From Lineolata rhizophorae (lineage: Eukaryota > Ascomycota > Dothideomycetes > Lineolatales > Lineolataceae): 64,000 nt of DNA. Positions 42,631-54,001 of the stretch are shown here, piece after piece. Every line of letters begins with the position of its first letter. The first letter of the stretch is position 1. The notes under the pieces are model-generated. The model was not told the origin of the DNA and did not search any database. It was given only the letters and a program-made list of their open reading frames with translations. The stretch lies in the NCBI GenBank assembly GCA_010093515.1, contig MU001675.1:65032-129031 (forward strand), read 5' to 3'. The position numbers and the translations under genes were made by a program.

Positions 42631-44528
42631 ATGGCAAAAGTCTCCCAGAAGGCCGTCCTCAGTATGACCTCATGCCCCTGAACAATTCAATTCCGCCTCG
42701 TCTAACTTGTGCAAAAATGCAGTCGTCATCGACGGCTGGGGCCTTCCCGGCCCCAACACCAAGCCCGAGGGCGACGCCATCCTCGCCGCCGAGACACCCT
42801 GGATGGACGAGTTCAAGAAGCCCGGCTCCGAGATCACGCAGGGCTACACGGAACTCGAGGCATCGTCGCTGGCCGTCGGACTGCCCGAGGGCCTCATGGG
42901 CAACTCCGAAGTCGGCCATTTGAACATTGGCGCCGGCAGGGTTGTCTGGCAAGACGTAAGGTGGACGCCGCGCGGATGAAAAGAGCACGCAGGGGAAAAT
43001 GATGCTGACGTGGAAATTGTCTATCTAGGTCGTCAGGATAGACCAGACGATTAAGAAGGGCGAGCTTCAGGACGTCGGGCCCATCAAGGACTCGTTCAAC
43101 CGGGCCAAGAGCGGCAATGGCCGCCTGCACCTCCTGGGCCTCGTGTCCGACGGTGGCGTCGTACGTCCCCCTCTTCCTAAGCCTCAATCCTTACCCGCAC
43201 TTGGTCACTACTAACCGCGTGCTCCCTGGTGCTGAACCGCAGCACTCGCACATCAACCATCTGATCGAATTGCTTAAAGTCGCCAAGTCTATGGGCGTGC
43301 CCGAAGTGTTCATCCACTTCTTCGGCGACGGCCGCGACACGGACCCCAAGTCGGGGGCGGGCTACATGCGCACGCTGCTCGAGAAGACCAAGGAGGTCGG
43401 CATCGGCGAGATTGCGACGGTGGTGGGCCGCTACTACATCATGGACCGCGACAAGCGATGGGACCGCGTCGAGATCGGCATGAAGGGCGTGGTGCTGGGC
43501 GAGGGCGAGGCGGCCGAGGACCCGGTGGCCAAGATTGAGGAGCGTTACGCGGCCGGCGAGACGGACGAGTTCCTGAAGCCCATCATCGTGGGCGGGGACC
43601 ACCGGCGCATCAAGGACGGCGACACGCTCTTCTTCTTCAACTACCGGTCGGACCGGGTGCGCGAGGTGACGCAGCTGCTGGGCGACTTCGACAGGTCGCC
43701 GAAACCCGACTTCCCCTACCCGGCCGACGTGCACCTCACCACCATGACCATGTACAACACGCGCTACACGTTCCCCATCGCGTTTCCGCCGCAGCGCATG
43801 GGCGACGTCATGGCCGAGTGGCTGGCCAAGCAAGGGTGCAAGCAGTGCCACGTGGCCGAGACGGAGAAGTACGCCCACGTCACCTTCTTCTTCAACGGCG
43901 GCGTCGAGAAGCAGTTCGAGGCCGAGGACCGCGAGCTGATCCCGTCGCCCAAGGTGGCGACGTACGACCTACAGCCCGAGATGAGCGCCATGGCCGTCGC
44001 GGACCGCCTGTGCGAGCGCATCGAGGGCGGCAAGTACGAGTTCTTGATGAACAACTTCGCGCCGCCGGACATGGTGGGCCACACGGGCGTGTACGAGGCG
44101 GCCATCAAGGGCGTCGCCGAGACGGACAAGGCGATTGGCAAGGTGTACGAGCAGTGCAAGAAGAGCGGCTACGTGCTCTTCATCACGGCGGACCACGGGT
44201 AAGTGTAGCATCTTTTCTTATATCTAATGCTCCTCACAACGCTCCTCCCTCGCATTCCGTCTCGTTGCGGATAGAAGAAAAGCTGTCGCTGACGCTCGCA
44301 ATCACGTGCGTTTCCAGCAACGCCGAGGAGATGATCAACGAGGACGGCAAGCCTAAGACATCGCACACGACCAACAAGGTGCCTTTCGTCATGGCGAACG
44401 CGCCGCCGGGCTACAGCCTCAAGAAGACGGACGGCGTGCTGGGCGACGTGGCGCCGACGATTCTGCAGGTTATGGGTCTGCCCCAGGCGGAAGATATGAC
44501 CGGCCATAGCCTGCTGGTCACATCCTAG
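42631..44528 (+). CDS. gpmI: 2,3-bisphosphoglycerate-independent phosphoglycerate mutase
   Basis: Manganese-dependent enzyme of the alkaline phosphatase superfamily that interconverts 3- and 2-phosphoglycerate in glycolysis. Filamentous fungi use this form in place of the cofactor-dependent yeast enzyme. Five exons, 42631-42661, 42723-42955, 43029-43160, 43243-44198 and 44318-44528, give 520 residues in continuous phase. The N-terminus [17 protein letters not shown] carries metal ligand Asp14; Ser72 in MGNSEVGH is the phosphorylated nucleophile. [55 protein letters not shown] and ITADHGNAEEM complete the family's motif order. It lies 2 kb from pyruvate decarboxylase on the same strand. Confidence 0.96.
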
Positions 44529-46601
44529 GCGGGGGGTTTCTGAACATTACTTTTTCTTTTCTTTTCTTTTCTTTTTTTGCTCCTTCCTTCATTTTTCTTC
44601 CTTGTCTATGTTCCTTCTATTGTGGGAGAATATAGGTGTGCGAAGAGGGCCGGACGGAAAAACATATGTAGAGCTAGAGGGGGCGATAAGGACTGCTGTA
44701 GCTGTAGATTAGAAGGCGAAGCTATTGTCAGGGGGGTTGCTCGGTGCTACGTACTACGTAGTATAGCAGTTTTAACGAGCCGACAAGGGCGGCGCGTGAC
44801 TTTCCCGTTGTGAAGCTGAGTTGTCCAATCTAGGTAATTGTCCGGGACATGGCACCTCTGCCGTGTCGAATGGCGAGTCAGTCGCCGTCCAATTGGGGCT
44901 GTGAGCCGTTCGACTTGTGGTCCGCAAGGGTGAGTGAAGACGAAAGAATCGACTGGGCGTGCATATTTGGGCCCAATTAAGTTTGTCGATTCATGTTCTC
45001 CGTATCCGTTCGATGTGGTACGTACATATCTGTGCACTCGACTTTTCCAGCGCTCGGTTATCGAGCGCGGCTACACACTACGCACAGCTGCAGCCGCCGG
45101 CAAAGCGAAATGACTCGCATCGCGCGCCGTCTCGGCTGGCGCGCCGGGGATCGGAGGGCGACCCGTCAGCACGGGCGGTGAAGGCGCCGCCCGTGCGGCC
45201 CACGTCCACGATCCCGGGCAGTGATCTTCGTGTCTTCCAGCTCAGCCGACAATAAAAGGATCCGCGAGCCGTGCGTTTTTCTTTTTATTTCCTGTCTTGC
45301 TCGTGGCTTGTTTGCCCGCACTGCAAGGACGTAGGAGAAAGCGGAGGCAGCACAAGAGCGCTCGCTCGATTCAGTCGTCCATCCGCGTGACAGGCCGGTG
45401 AAGCAGCCGAAGACGCCGGCAGGGAAGCTAGGGTGACGGCTCAGAAACGGCTCTTCTTGAAACGGTCACGCCATGAGCGAGGTGTACAGCACGAACAGCG
45501 TGAGAGACGGCCAGGCCGCGCATGGAGAAATTCCCGTCCTGTCGTCGGTCCTCGCCCAAAACGGCGTGCTGGAAACGCTGGAAACCGCCCGGCCGGCCCG
45601 CGAGCTCTCACCAAGCAATCCGTGCTGGTGGAGGCCCACGTTGTTCGCCGCAGCGTGTCCGGCGGACGGAAACCCGTATCGTCCAGGCCATGCCAGAGCG
45701 CAGCACGATCGGCCAACGGGCCAGGGACGGTGGGGATTGAAGGGTTTACCTCGAGCGTGTGCGTGTGCGAACCATCGGGCGTGCGCGCGTCGGCCTCAGC
45801 TCCCGGCGCGAACGCCCGTCAGCACCGGTGCAGCCGGCAAAGAGAGCATGTACGGGGCGTTCGCTTGTGGTCTGTGTATGCGTAGTAGGCATATCTCGGC
45901 CGCCGGGGCGTATGTGTGTGTGCTATAGGGAGGGGAGCAAGAGCTGAAGTCCGTCTGGCCTGGCCTGGCCCCGGGTGAGGCTCACTGCGCTAGCGCCTCT
46001 GCTCGACTTCCCCCGGCTCAACCCGTCTTGCTCAGTCTTTCTGCTTCCAATCCACCTCCCCTCCCGCCGCGCCGTGAGCGGCCCATTGCCTGCCGAGCCA
46101 TCTTGTTGCTGTGGGCGTTTCTCCCCCCCTGCTGCCACCGACGACCGTGCGGAGTGCCGGCGACGATAGCGCCGAGCTTGCGCCCACTCTCGCCCGCCCG
46201 CGACACCCCGCGCCCGCCGCCCCGGAGGTGGTGATCTGCGCCCAGCGAAGAAAGCAAGCAATCAAGCAAGCGCCCGTGCCCGTCTACCTTGTCCGTCCCG
46301 ACCAACGCGCCCCGCTGCGTCACCTTCACCCTGAGACAACACCCTCTTTGCATGCAGGCCGGGAGAGACGGCGCGCCTTCACACTAACGTCGCGATCGGC
46401 CGACGACAACCTGAGCATCGTGCACCCCACCCGGCGACCTCAGTGCCACAGACCGCACGCAACCCGACATTTCCCCGCCTTTGCCGAGCTTTTTTCTTCG
46501 AACCCAGACGAGACGAGACGAGACGAGACGAGACGAGAAGACAGCCGTCCAAAGCGGTCCGCTGAGCCGGGCCCACGCGACGACAGCAAACGAAAGCGCA
46601 A
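44529..46601. other. Gene-free 2.1 kb: mutase 3' UTR and CaM kinase promoter
   Basis: A TTTTC-rich tract at about 44548-44575 follows the mutase stop. 45.0-46.6 kb is GC-rich with open frames on both strands that show no family signal, probably promoter and long leader of the kinase. A GACGA pentamer array lies at 46507-46538. Confidence 0.5.
46507..46538 (+). repeat. GACGA pentamer microsatellite in the kinase leader
   Basis: About six tandem copies 64 bp before the start codon of the CaM kinase gene, probably within its 5' UTR. Confidence 0.85.
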
Positions 46602-48125
46602 ATGGCGACGCAGCAGCAGCAGCCTCAGCAGGCGCAGATCCAGCCGTGCCGGTACAAGACGGGCAAGACGCTGGGCGCGGGGTCGTACTCGGTGGTCAAG
46701 GAGTGCGTGCACATCGAGACGGGGCGCTACTATGCCGCCAAGGTCATCAACAAGCGCCTGATGGCGGGGAGGGAGCACATGGTGGGTTTCCTATGCGAGC
46801 AAGAGACGATTAAGCACGTCGAGAGCGCGTGGTTGTGAGGTTTCGAGAGCGACATTGGGCTAACGGGCGGGAACGGTGGCCGTTTTCAGGTGCGCAATGA
46901 GATCGCCGTGCTGAAAAAGGTGTCCATGGGACACCGGAACATCCTGACGCTGGTCGACTACTTTGAAACCATGAACAACCGTGCGGCTCCTCCCCCCTCC
47001 TGCAACTCCAACTTCCCCTTCCGCACGGTATCGCGCTCACGCACGCATTCCCCGCAGTCTACCTCGTCACCGACCTCGCCCTCGGCGGCGAGCTCTTCGA
47101 CCGCATCTGCCGTAAGGGTAGCTACTTCGAGTCGGACGCGGCGGACCTGGTGCGGGCCACGCTGTCGGCCGTGGCCTACCTGCACGATCACGGCATCGTG
47201 CACCGCGACCTCAAGCCTGAGAATCTGCTGTTCCGGACCCCCGAGGACAACGCGGACCTGCTGATCGCCGATTTCGGCCTCAGCCGCATCATGGACGAGG
47301 AACAGTTCCACGTGCTGACGACGACGTGCGGAACGCCCGGTTACATGGCGCCAGAGATTTTCAAGAAGAGCGGGCACGGGAAGCCGGTGTAAGCACATGC
47401 AATTCCTCTCATTCCTCATGCACACGCCTGCATGCACATGCCTCAATTTTATTTATTTTTTTTAACGTTTGATTGTTGGGGGAAAACCCCGTCAGAACAG
47501 CGACATCTGGGCCATCGGCGTGATAACCTACTTCCTCCTCTGCGGCTACACGCCCTTCGACCGCGAGTCGAACCTCGAGGAGATGCAGGCGATCCTCGTG
47601 GCCGACTACTCGTTCACGCCGCTCGAGTACTGGCGCGGCGTGTCGGCGACGGCGCGCGACTTCATCCGGCGCTGCCTGACCATCGAGCCGACGGCGCGCA
47701 TGACGGCCCACGACGCCCTCTCGCACGCCTGGATCGCCGCCTCCGACACCGACGCCCAGGGCCACGAGGACCTGCTCCCCGTCGTCAAGAAGAACTTCAA
47801 CGCCCGCAGGACCCTGCACGCCGCCATCGACACCATCCGCGCAATCAACCAGCTGCGCGCCGGCGGCGGCGCCGCCATGATGGACGGCGCGCTCAGCAGG
47901 GATCCGGGCAAAGGGGCCCCGCCGAACGACGCCGCGGGCGCCGACGGCTCACCGGACCGGGGCCAGCCAACCGGCCGTGGCGCCGGAGGCGCCGGCGATG
48001 GCGGCGGCGAGCCCATGCAGATCGATTCGAGGGGGAACGGCCATGGGCAGACGGAGGAGATGATTAGGGAGCAGGAGAGGAGGATTAGAGAGACGCAGGC
48101 GGGGCTGTGGGCGGGGAGGAGGTAA
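46602..48125 (+). CDS. CMK1: Calcium/calmodulin-dependent protein kinase (CaMKI/II-like)
   Basis: Serine/threonine kinase activated by Ca2+/calmodulin. Four exons, 46602-46781, 46890-46980, 47058-47388 and 47501-48125, give 408 residues. Motifs: GAGSYSVVKE loop, AAKVI with Lys47, HRDLKPENLL, DFGLSRIM, CGTPGYMAPEI and DIWAIGVITYFLLCGYTPF. After the kinase domain, VVKKNFNARRTLHAAIDTI and RAINQL form the basic amphipathic autoinhibitory and calmodulin-binding segment. The tail is Gly/Ala-rich with a final coiled stretch EEMIREQERRIRETQAG. The intron 3 acceptor is chosen at 47500, not 47495, because only it keeps PVDIWAIG in frame. Confidence 0.94.
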
Positions 48126-50915
48126 GGGTTTCCGGGTGCGTACGTGTGTGTGAGGTATGACTGTGGATGCGGGTTTTTGGAGTTCTTTTTCGTGCGTAGG
48201 GGTGTATGGCATTGGACGGGACATGAAATGGGAAGAATGGAAGAATTAGATATTTTGCTGGGTCGAATGTGTGGAGGATAGGGTGCATACCTATGGTACT
48301 TACGGCTTTTCTACATGCTGTGCGCCGTTTACGCTTTTGTCGGACTTGTGTTTACTATAAGCGGGGGTTCTTTTTTCCTTCCTTTTCTTTTCTTCTTCTT
48401 TTTCCTTTTTTTCATTTTTGCCCGTTCCCTAGTTCGCTTGCAGCGAGCGTAGGGCGAGATGGGATAAAGTCGATACCTTTTCTAGATATGAAATGTATTA
48501 GTTTTGATTTCTTTAGTGGTTGGTTGGGGTTCACAGTTCATAGTGACTTCTTAGCCACAGGTAGAAAATACTATGCTTCAACGCGTGAGCAAGGCCGTGT
48601 TAGCCACAGCCGTACGGTTTGAAATATGAAGAGCCAACGGCACCTCACTCTACAAACACCTTCATCTAGACATTATTCACTATTCATAATTGGCTGTAAA
48701 TAGAACGTCTGATGCGAAGGGGCCATATTTACGGAAGCAGCCCAGGTCGGCCGTGCATATGGTGGACTGCTGCGGTCATAATGATTCTCTCATCAAACTC
48801 CCGGACAACGTTTGAAAAGCTGTGAAAGACAGGGCCAGCTCCGCAACCTTGAAAGTTTGCTTTTAGAATTATAATTGCCACCATGAGATCTGTTCAGGAT
48901 ATTACTTCTGGCGGCCAAAAATCCCTCTTGTGTCCCGCATAGCGTCAAGCTCGGCTTGGAGTCTGAGAAAATGCCCGAACCATGACAAAAAGCTTGAAGC
49001 GCACTCGCTGGCAAGCTTGGTCGAATCTAGCGGCTATCTCAGCGGGCAGGCTGCAATAATTTCTGGGTAATAAAAGGAAGTACTTGCTGGCCACGTTGTG
49101 CGTCGAGAAAGTCGAAAAGTTGACCGTGCCTACCAGCCGTGCATGAAGTCTTCAGGAATATGAGGTCCAAACGTACGGAGCTATAGTTTACTTTATAGTT
49201 CAGTTTGAGTTTTGCCAATATTTGTCTGTCGTAATCGGATACGAGGCTATGCAACATTCGTAGCTAGGGCCGCGAGATGTACGACAAGTCAACGAAGTAG
49301 TTGGGCAGAGATACAAGTTGAAGAGTATCGCGGTTATCGAATTTGCTGCACATGGCCCGGAAGGCTGCGCTTGAGATAAGCCGGCTTTGCTTTTATCTTG
49401 CACTGGCTGCACTTCAAAATTGACATGTCGGAGCGTTAAGATACTAATGTCAGTGTCGTAGTACATTAAGAACTAAGTTTCATTGCCAGTGTTTGGAAAT
49501 GTGACCCACGTGCGTCCTCAGCATATTGACCGGTTCCAGCATGACGCAAAACATTTAATGGCTCCGGCTGAACGAGAAGGCCTTCAAGCTAAAGAAAGTC
49601 ACAGCTCAACCGAATTCTCGAAGTATTTGACTAGCGAGTGCCGGAAGCAAGATTTCGTGAGGTTGTTCGAGGAGTTCTGGGACTATTGGTGGTCAATAAT
49701 AGAGAGAATTTTACCTAACAAAATCGTGAGGGTAGTTGTCTAATATCATTCCAAGCCATACGTGCGAGATTTCGGTCCATCATTCGGCGGTAGTCACATG
49801 ATGGACCTCGATATCCAAGACAGTGGAGGGCCACCCGGCTGGCGAGGGAACATGCAGCAAAGTCAGAGTATCTTTGAAATAGAACGCTTAACCTTTCTGC
49901 ATGTTTTAGGTTTTTAGCATTTTTGTCGTTCTCAAGACTATGGGTGTCCAGATGAGTATAGGTTCGGACCGCTTGGAGATAAGGACTTCGAAAGTTGAAC
50001 ATATACCTCCCTTTAGGTCGGGTGACTGTTAAGTGTGGTGCGATTAATTTTATGAAAAAAAAAAGTGGTTGAAGACCTTTAGACTTTTCGAAGTTAAGCT
50101 TAAATTTACCTGCTAGGTCTTACAACTAAATCTACGAAATGGTAAACCTTCACACAATACAATAACAAACCAGAGGGACAATGAGAATCTTACAACCTAC
50201 ATGTTACGCCACGATACCGTATATCGACATCATGAAGAGAGAACTAGAAATACCAGGCTGTCCCGCTCCGTAATGCCTAACTGCACATTGATATCGAGTA
50301 TGTAGGAAAGAAGCACTACGCACAGCCCAATAATCAATCGACCTAGACAGTAAGCTACAAGACTTAATCCTGTCAACGGAAAATCCTACCGATACCCATG
50401 TATGCATAAAGCTCATGAAACGCCCGAAAAATGCTCTTAAGACGCGCAGAACAGATAACTAGGCCGAAAAGGACTAATAAACAAGCCCTGAGCCCGAACT
50501 CTGTACATGTAGAATAGGAAAAGAGACGGGAGAAATAAGCAAAGACCACGACAATCCTGGAGCACAAGTCCATCTAGCTCTTCTTCCCCACAGCGGTCCT
50601 GCAACGCTCCCCAACGCCTGTCCATACTGCCGCTCCGAAAGTAGAGCCACAATGCAATGGCGGCGAAACCCTTCCCATCGGCAATTCTCGACCTAATGCA
50701 AGGCCAAATGAAGTTATGACCCTCTCGGAACACGCGTTTAACCTTACTCCTCCCACTCACGAAGTCGTGGTTACGTCTTCTCCTGCAAAGGACGCTCAAA
50801 GTGGACTTTTTTTTTGAACCGGCCAAATAACATCACGCCGGTCCATATTGACCTTAACTCTCCTCTCGATCTGCATCACACCACATCGAGATGTCCCTCT
50901 CATCTCCTCCAAATT
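48126..50915. other. AT-rich 2.8 kb between CaM kinase and UBP8
   Basis: Convergent gene ends flank this block. No intact gene. A plus-strand frame at 49483-49743 (internal ATG near 49558) has protein-like composition, with SKYLTSECRKQDFVRLFEEF and WDYWWSIIERILP, but no recognised family; it may be a gene relic. Poly-T tracts occur near 48370-48420. Confidence 0.5.
49483..49743 (+). pseudogene. Possible orphan coding relic
   Basis: An 86-codon open frame with balanced amino-acid use and no low complexity, in AT-rich DNA. It lacks a convincing start at its left end (first ATG is internal, giving about 60 residues) and no partner exon was found. It could be a fragment of a decayed gene or chance. 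No function is proposed. Confidence 0.2.
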
Positions 50916-53159
50916 TTACTCTAAACTCCTCACCACATACATGAGTAGGTAGGCATTCGCCTCGAGAACCTCCTTCTCCGAAACCAGTACGACCTTACTA
51001 TCGTCGAATAAGAACCAGTCGGGCCCATCGCGAGTATACGCAACGTAGTGGCCTGAATCAATCTTGCCCTTATGCACGATGACGGCCGAGAGTTCGTAGA
51101 AGAGGGACGGATGCGGCTCCCAGTGCTTGCTATTCGCGTCATTCTTGGTGCCGCCCTTGACGGGCGAAGCTGAGTTGGGAAGGCCGGATTGCTTCGCGCG
51201 TGTGGTGTACGGGTACATGTCGAGCAGGAGGGGAAACTTGACTTTGGTGTCGATTTTGGATGCGGTGGATTTGGCATGTTCGAAGCGCTAGGATGCCAGT
51301 TAGTAGCTCTCGATATCCCAAGGTTGAATTGCCACTCACTTTCAAGTGCATAACGCACACCGGCCCGAGCTGCTTCAAGCTTAGCTGCTTCGTCGCGCCA
51401 ATCTTTCCGCCACCTCCATCCCCATTAACCCCCTGCGCTCCTCTGCTCCCACAACTCCCGCACGAATACTCGGCCGCCGGTAGCTTCTCTCTTCTTGTAA
51501 ACCTCTCCAAGCAATCTCTCAAATCGATCACCGGCGCCGTACTATCTGAGTTATTGTTATTTCCGTTGTCCATCTCGGACAGTTTCCGCTTTTTCGTCGC
51601 GGCCGTGGACTGTAGCTCGAGTGAGAAGTCGACGACAGGTTCAAGCGTCGCGTTGACGTTGCGGCACTTGGCGCATGTGACGGTAGACTGGAGCTGGCCA
51701 TAGAAGATGTTATGGATTATGCAGGGGCAAGGATCGGTGGATGAAGTGTCGTAGGAGGCCGAAGAGGAGTCGTCGCCGTTATTCACGCGCTTTGTGCCAT
51801 TCTCTTCTTTGGTGGGTGAAGGAAGCCCGTCAGGGAGGGCGGCTGAGGGTCGGTTGTCTTGATGTAGAGCGTTGAAGAGGAATTGCATATACTCGTGGGC
51901 GTCTTGCTGTTGGTATCCTGCCAGTGACTGAACGTTCCAACGCTTAGGTTAGATGGTCGACTAGTTCTCTTGTATCTTGTGTTAGACGGGATCGAAGGTA
52001 CGTACCTGTGCACTCATCCAGCTAGCCATCAGCATCGCCACAGCTCCATATCCTTCCGTTTTCTCGCTCGAGTGGAACTCCTGAAAGATCTCATCAAGTG
52101 CACAACTCGTGCACGTGCTGCTCCCCTGTGCATGTCCGCCGCCTCCACTCCCACCGCCAGCCTTATCTTGGCTTTTCTCCTCGCTTGCCACCACACCGCT
52201 ACTTGCAGAATTTGCGTTCGCACGGGCGCATTCGTCGCGCCGGTGGCCCTCACCTAGAAAAAAGGCCCTCATGAACGGATTATGCAACAAAGCTTGGACG
52301 ATGACACTCATAAAGCATGTCTGGCCCATGTTATATAGACCGCGTAGGCCGATGGCGCGGCACGGCGGAGGGACTGTGTTCAGGGCTACTAGGCGGAGAT
52401 CGTCGGCCGTGGGCGGCGGCTCGGCGGACGGTCCTGGCGGACGTTTGCTGTAGCGTCCTGAGGGCGAGCAGGGAAGTTAGATTCTGTTATCGATTGACGC
52501 AGCGGAGATCGAAGGGATGGGGTGGGCGACTCACCTCGATGTAACCGCACATCCTCGAACACCGGGTCGTAGACGTAATCGCGGCACTCTTGACAGAATA
52601 GACAGCCCTGTCGTGACTCGACAGCTACGCAAGAACGGAAATTGCCCATGTCAGCTCACCGTTCACGTACCCTACCACAGTAGACGAGACCTTACAAAAT
52701 GCATGTCCCTTGGCCTCGTAGTGCGCATTGCGGCCGGCAAAGTTATGTATGGCGGGGCACTGAAGGCAGAGAAAGGTCGGGGTGAGAGAGACGATAGAGG
52801 CGGCACTGCCGCCCACCTCGCTGCCCTCCTGCGGCCGGTAAGTCTGCTTGATGACGGCGCTTCGCTCCTGCACCGTCTCGACTAGCAGCTTGTACTGCTG
52901 TATCGACAGCTTGCGCTGCTTCTCGAGCAGGTGCTGAACGTGCTCTGTTCGGAGATGATCCCTCGTCAGTATCGCGTTCTTACGGCCCTCGGGGGGAAAT
53001 TGGCCACTCACCACACCCGTATGCCGGCTGCGGATACGTGCTCGGCGCCAGCTGTAGGGTCCCGGCCTTGTTTGCCTTCATCAGCTTGGGCGAGGCAAGC
53101 GTCCCTCCGCCCGCCGCGGCGGACGACGCCTTGGCCGCAGTGACGGACCCGTTCTCCAT
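50916..53159 (-). CDS. UBP8: Ubiquitin carboxyl-terminal hydrolase UBP8 (SAGA deubiquitinase)
   Basis: Removes ubiquitin from histone H2B as the catalytic subunit of the SAGA DUB module. Six exons, 53012-53159, 52696-52944, 52535-52624, 52006-52457, 51340-51927 and 50916-51287, give 632 residues. The zinc-finger UBP domain (about 49-160) shows [23 protein letters not shown] and [15 protein letters not shown]. The USP domain follows: [20 protein letters not shown] with nucleophile Cys210, [17 protein letters not shown], two CxxC zinc pairs (CAKCRN, CGSCGS) and [20 protein letters not shown] with His589. Low-complexity inserts (Gly/Ala/Ser and Asn runs) lie within the USP fold. The combination of N-terminal ZnF-UBP and this size separates it from other USPs. 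Confidence 0.93.
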
Positions 53160-54001
53160 GGCAGGAGCAGCGCGGCGGCGCAAACGGGGACCTCAATCAA
53201 GGCGCCCGGTCTCGCTACGTATTCTCCGGGGTGGCGTGCGTGCTTCGAAAGTGGCGCGGGCACGGCGGCGCACGGGGCGGCCCAAGGAAACGAGGAAGGA
53301 AAAGGAAAAGAAAAGGGACTCGGGCAGTAGGCGAGCAACACAAGAGGCCGGCCCGGGGAGGTGCTACATGGCGCGCGGGAGGGACTGGCGAGGTCGTGCG
53401 AGGGTCGAGTTGCACGGTACGGAGGTGAGGCTCGGGGATGATGGGGGTCGCAGCTCTGTGCCGGAGCGTTGGCCCTGCATGCCGCCGGAAAGTGTTAGGG
53501 CTTCGCGGCTTGGCGGCGGCGCCGTTTTGGGCGGGAGATCTCCGTCCGCCCTGCAACCGACCCCGATGCGCCGATCTGGCTATGCCTTCGTCCCCACCCT
53601 CCATGTGCGCCTCCCCATGCAACGCGCCCGATGCAGTTCGCTACCGTCCCCACCTCCTACGAATGCCTAGGATTTTATGCACCATGCTGGGCACTTCAGC
53701 TACTCACTCGCCTCGTAATTCGGATGATACGCCGAGTTACCCTGTCCTTTCACAACTGATCTAGGACATCAACATTCCAGGGCCCACGCCCTTTGCTCGG
53801 TCTTCTTTTTCCCTTTATACCATAGCTTACGAGCTATTTACAATAAGGCTCTTTCTCCACCGAGGCAATCGCAAACTGGACGACACTTGGTACAGTGTAG
53901 ATTGAATGCTTTCTTCCAAAGACAGAAAGGCTAGGAAATGAAAATATGACTCCACAAGCCTCCCCAACAACAAATGAAACCTCCTATCGTGCACAAACCA
54001 C
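53160..54001. other. Intergenic: UBP8 promoter and complex I subunit 3' flank
   Basis: GC-rich near UBP8, AT-richer towards 54000. No gene or repeat recognised. Confidence 0.5.

Noticed and set aside
45473-45928. ATG-started 151-codon frame in the kinase promoter
   Set aside because: Competing open frames of similar length in the same DNA; composition is GC-driven.
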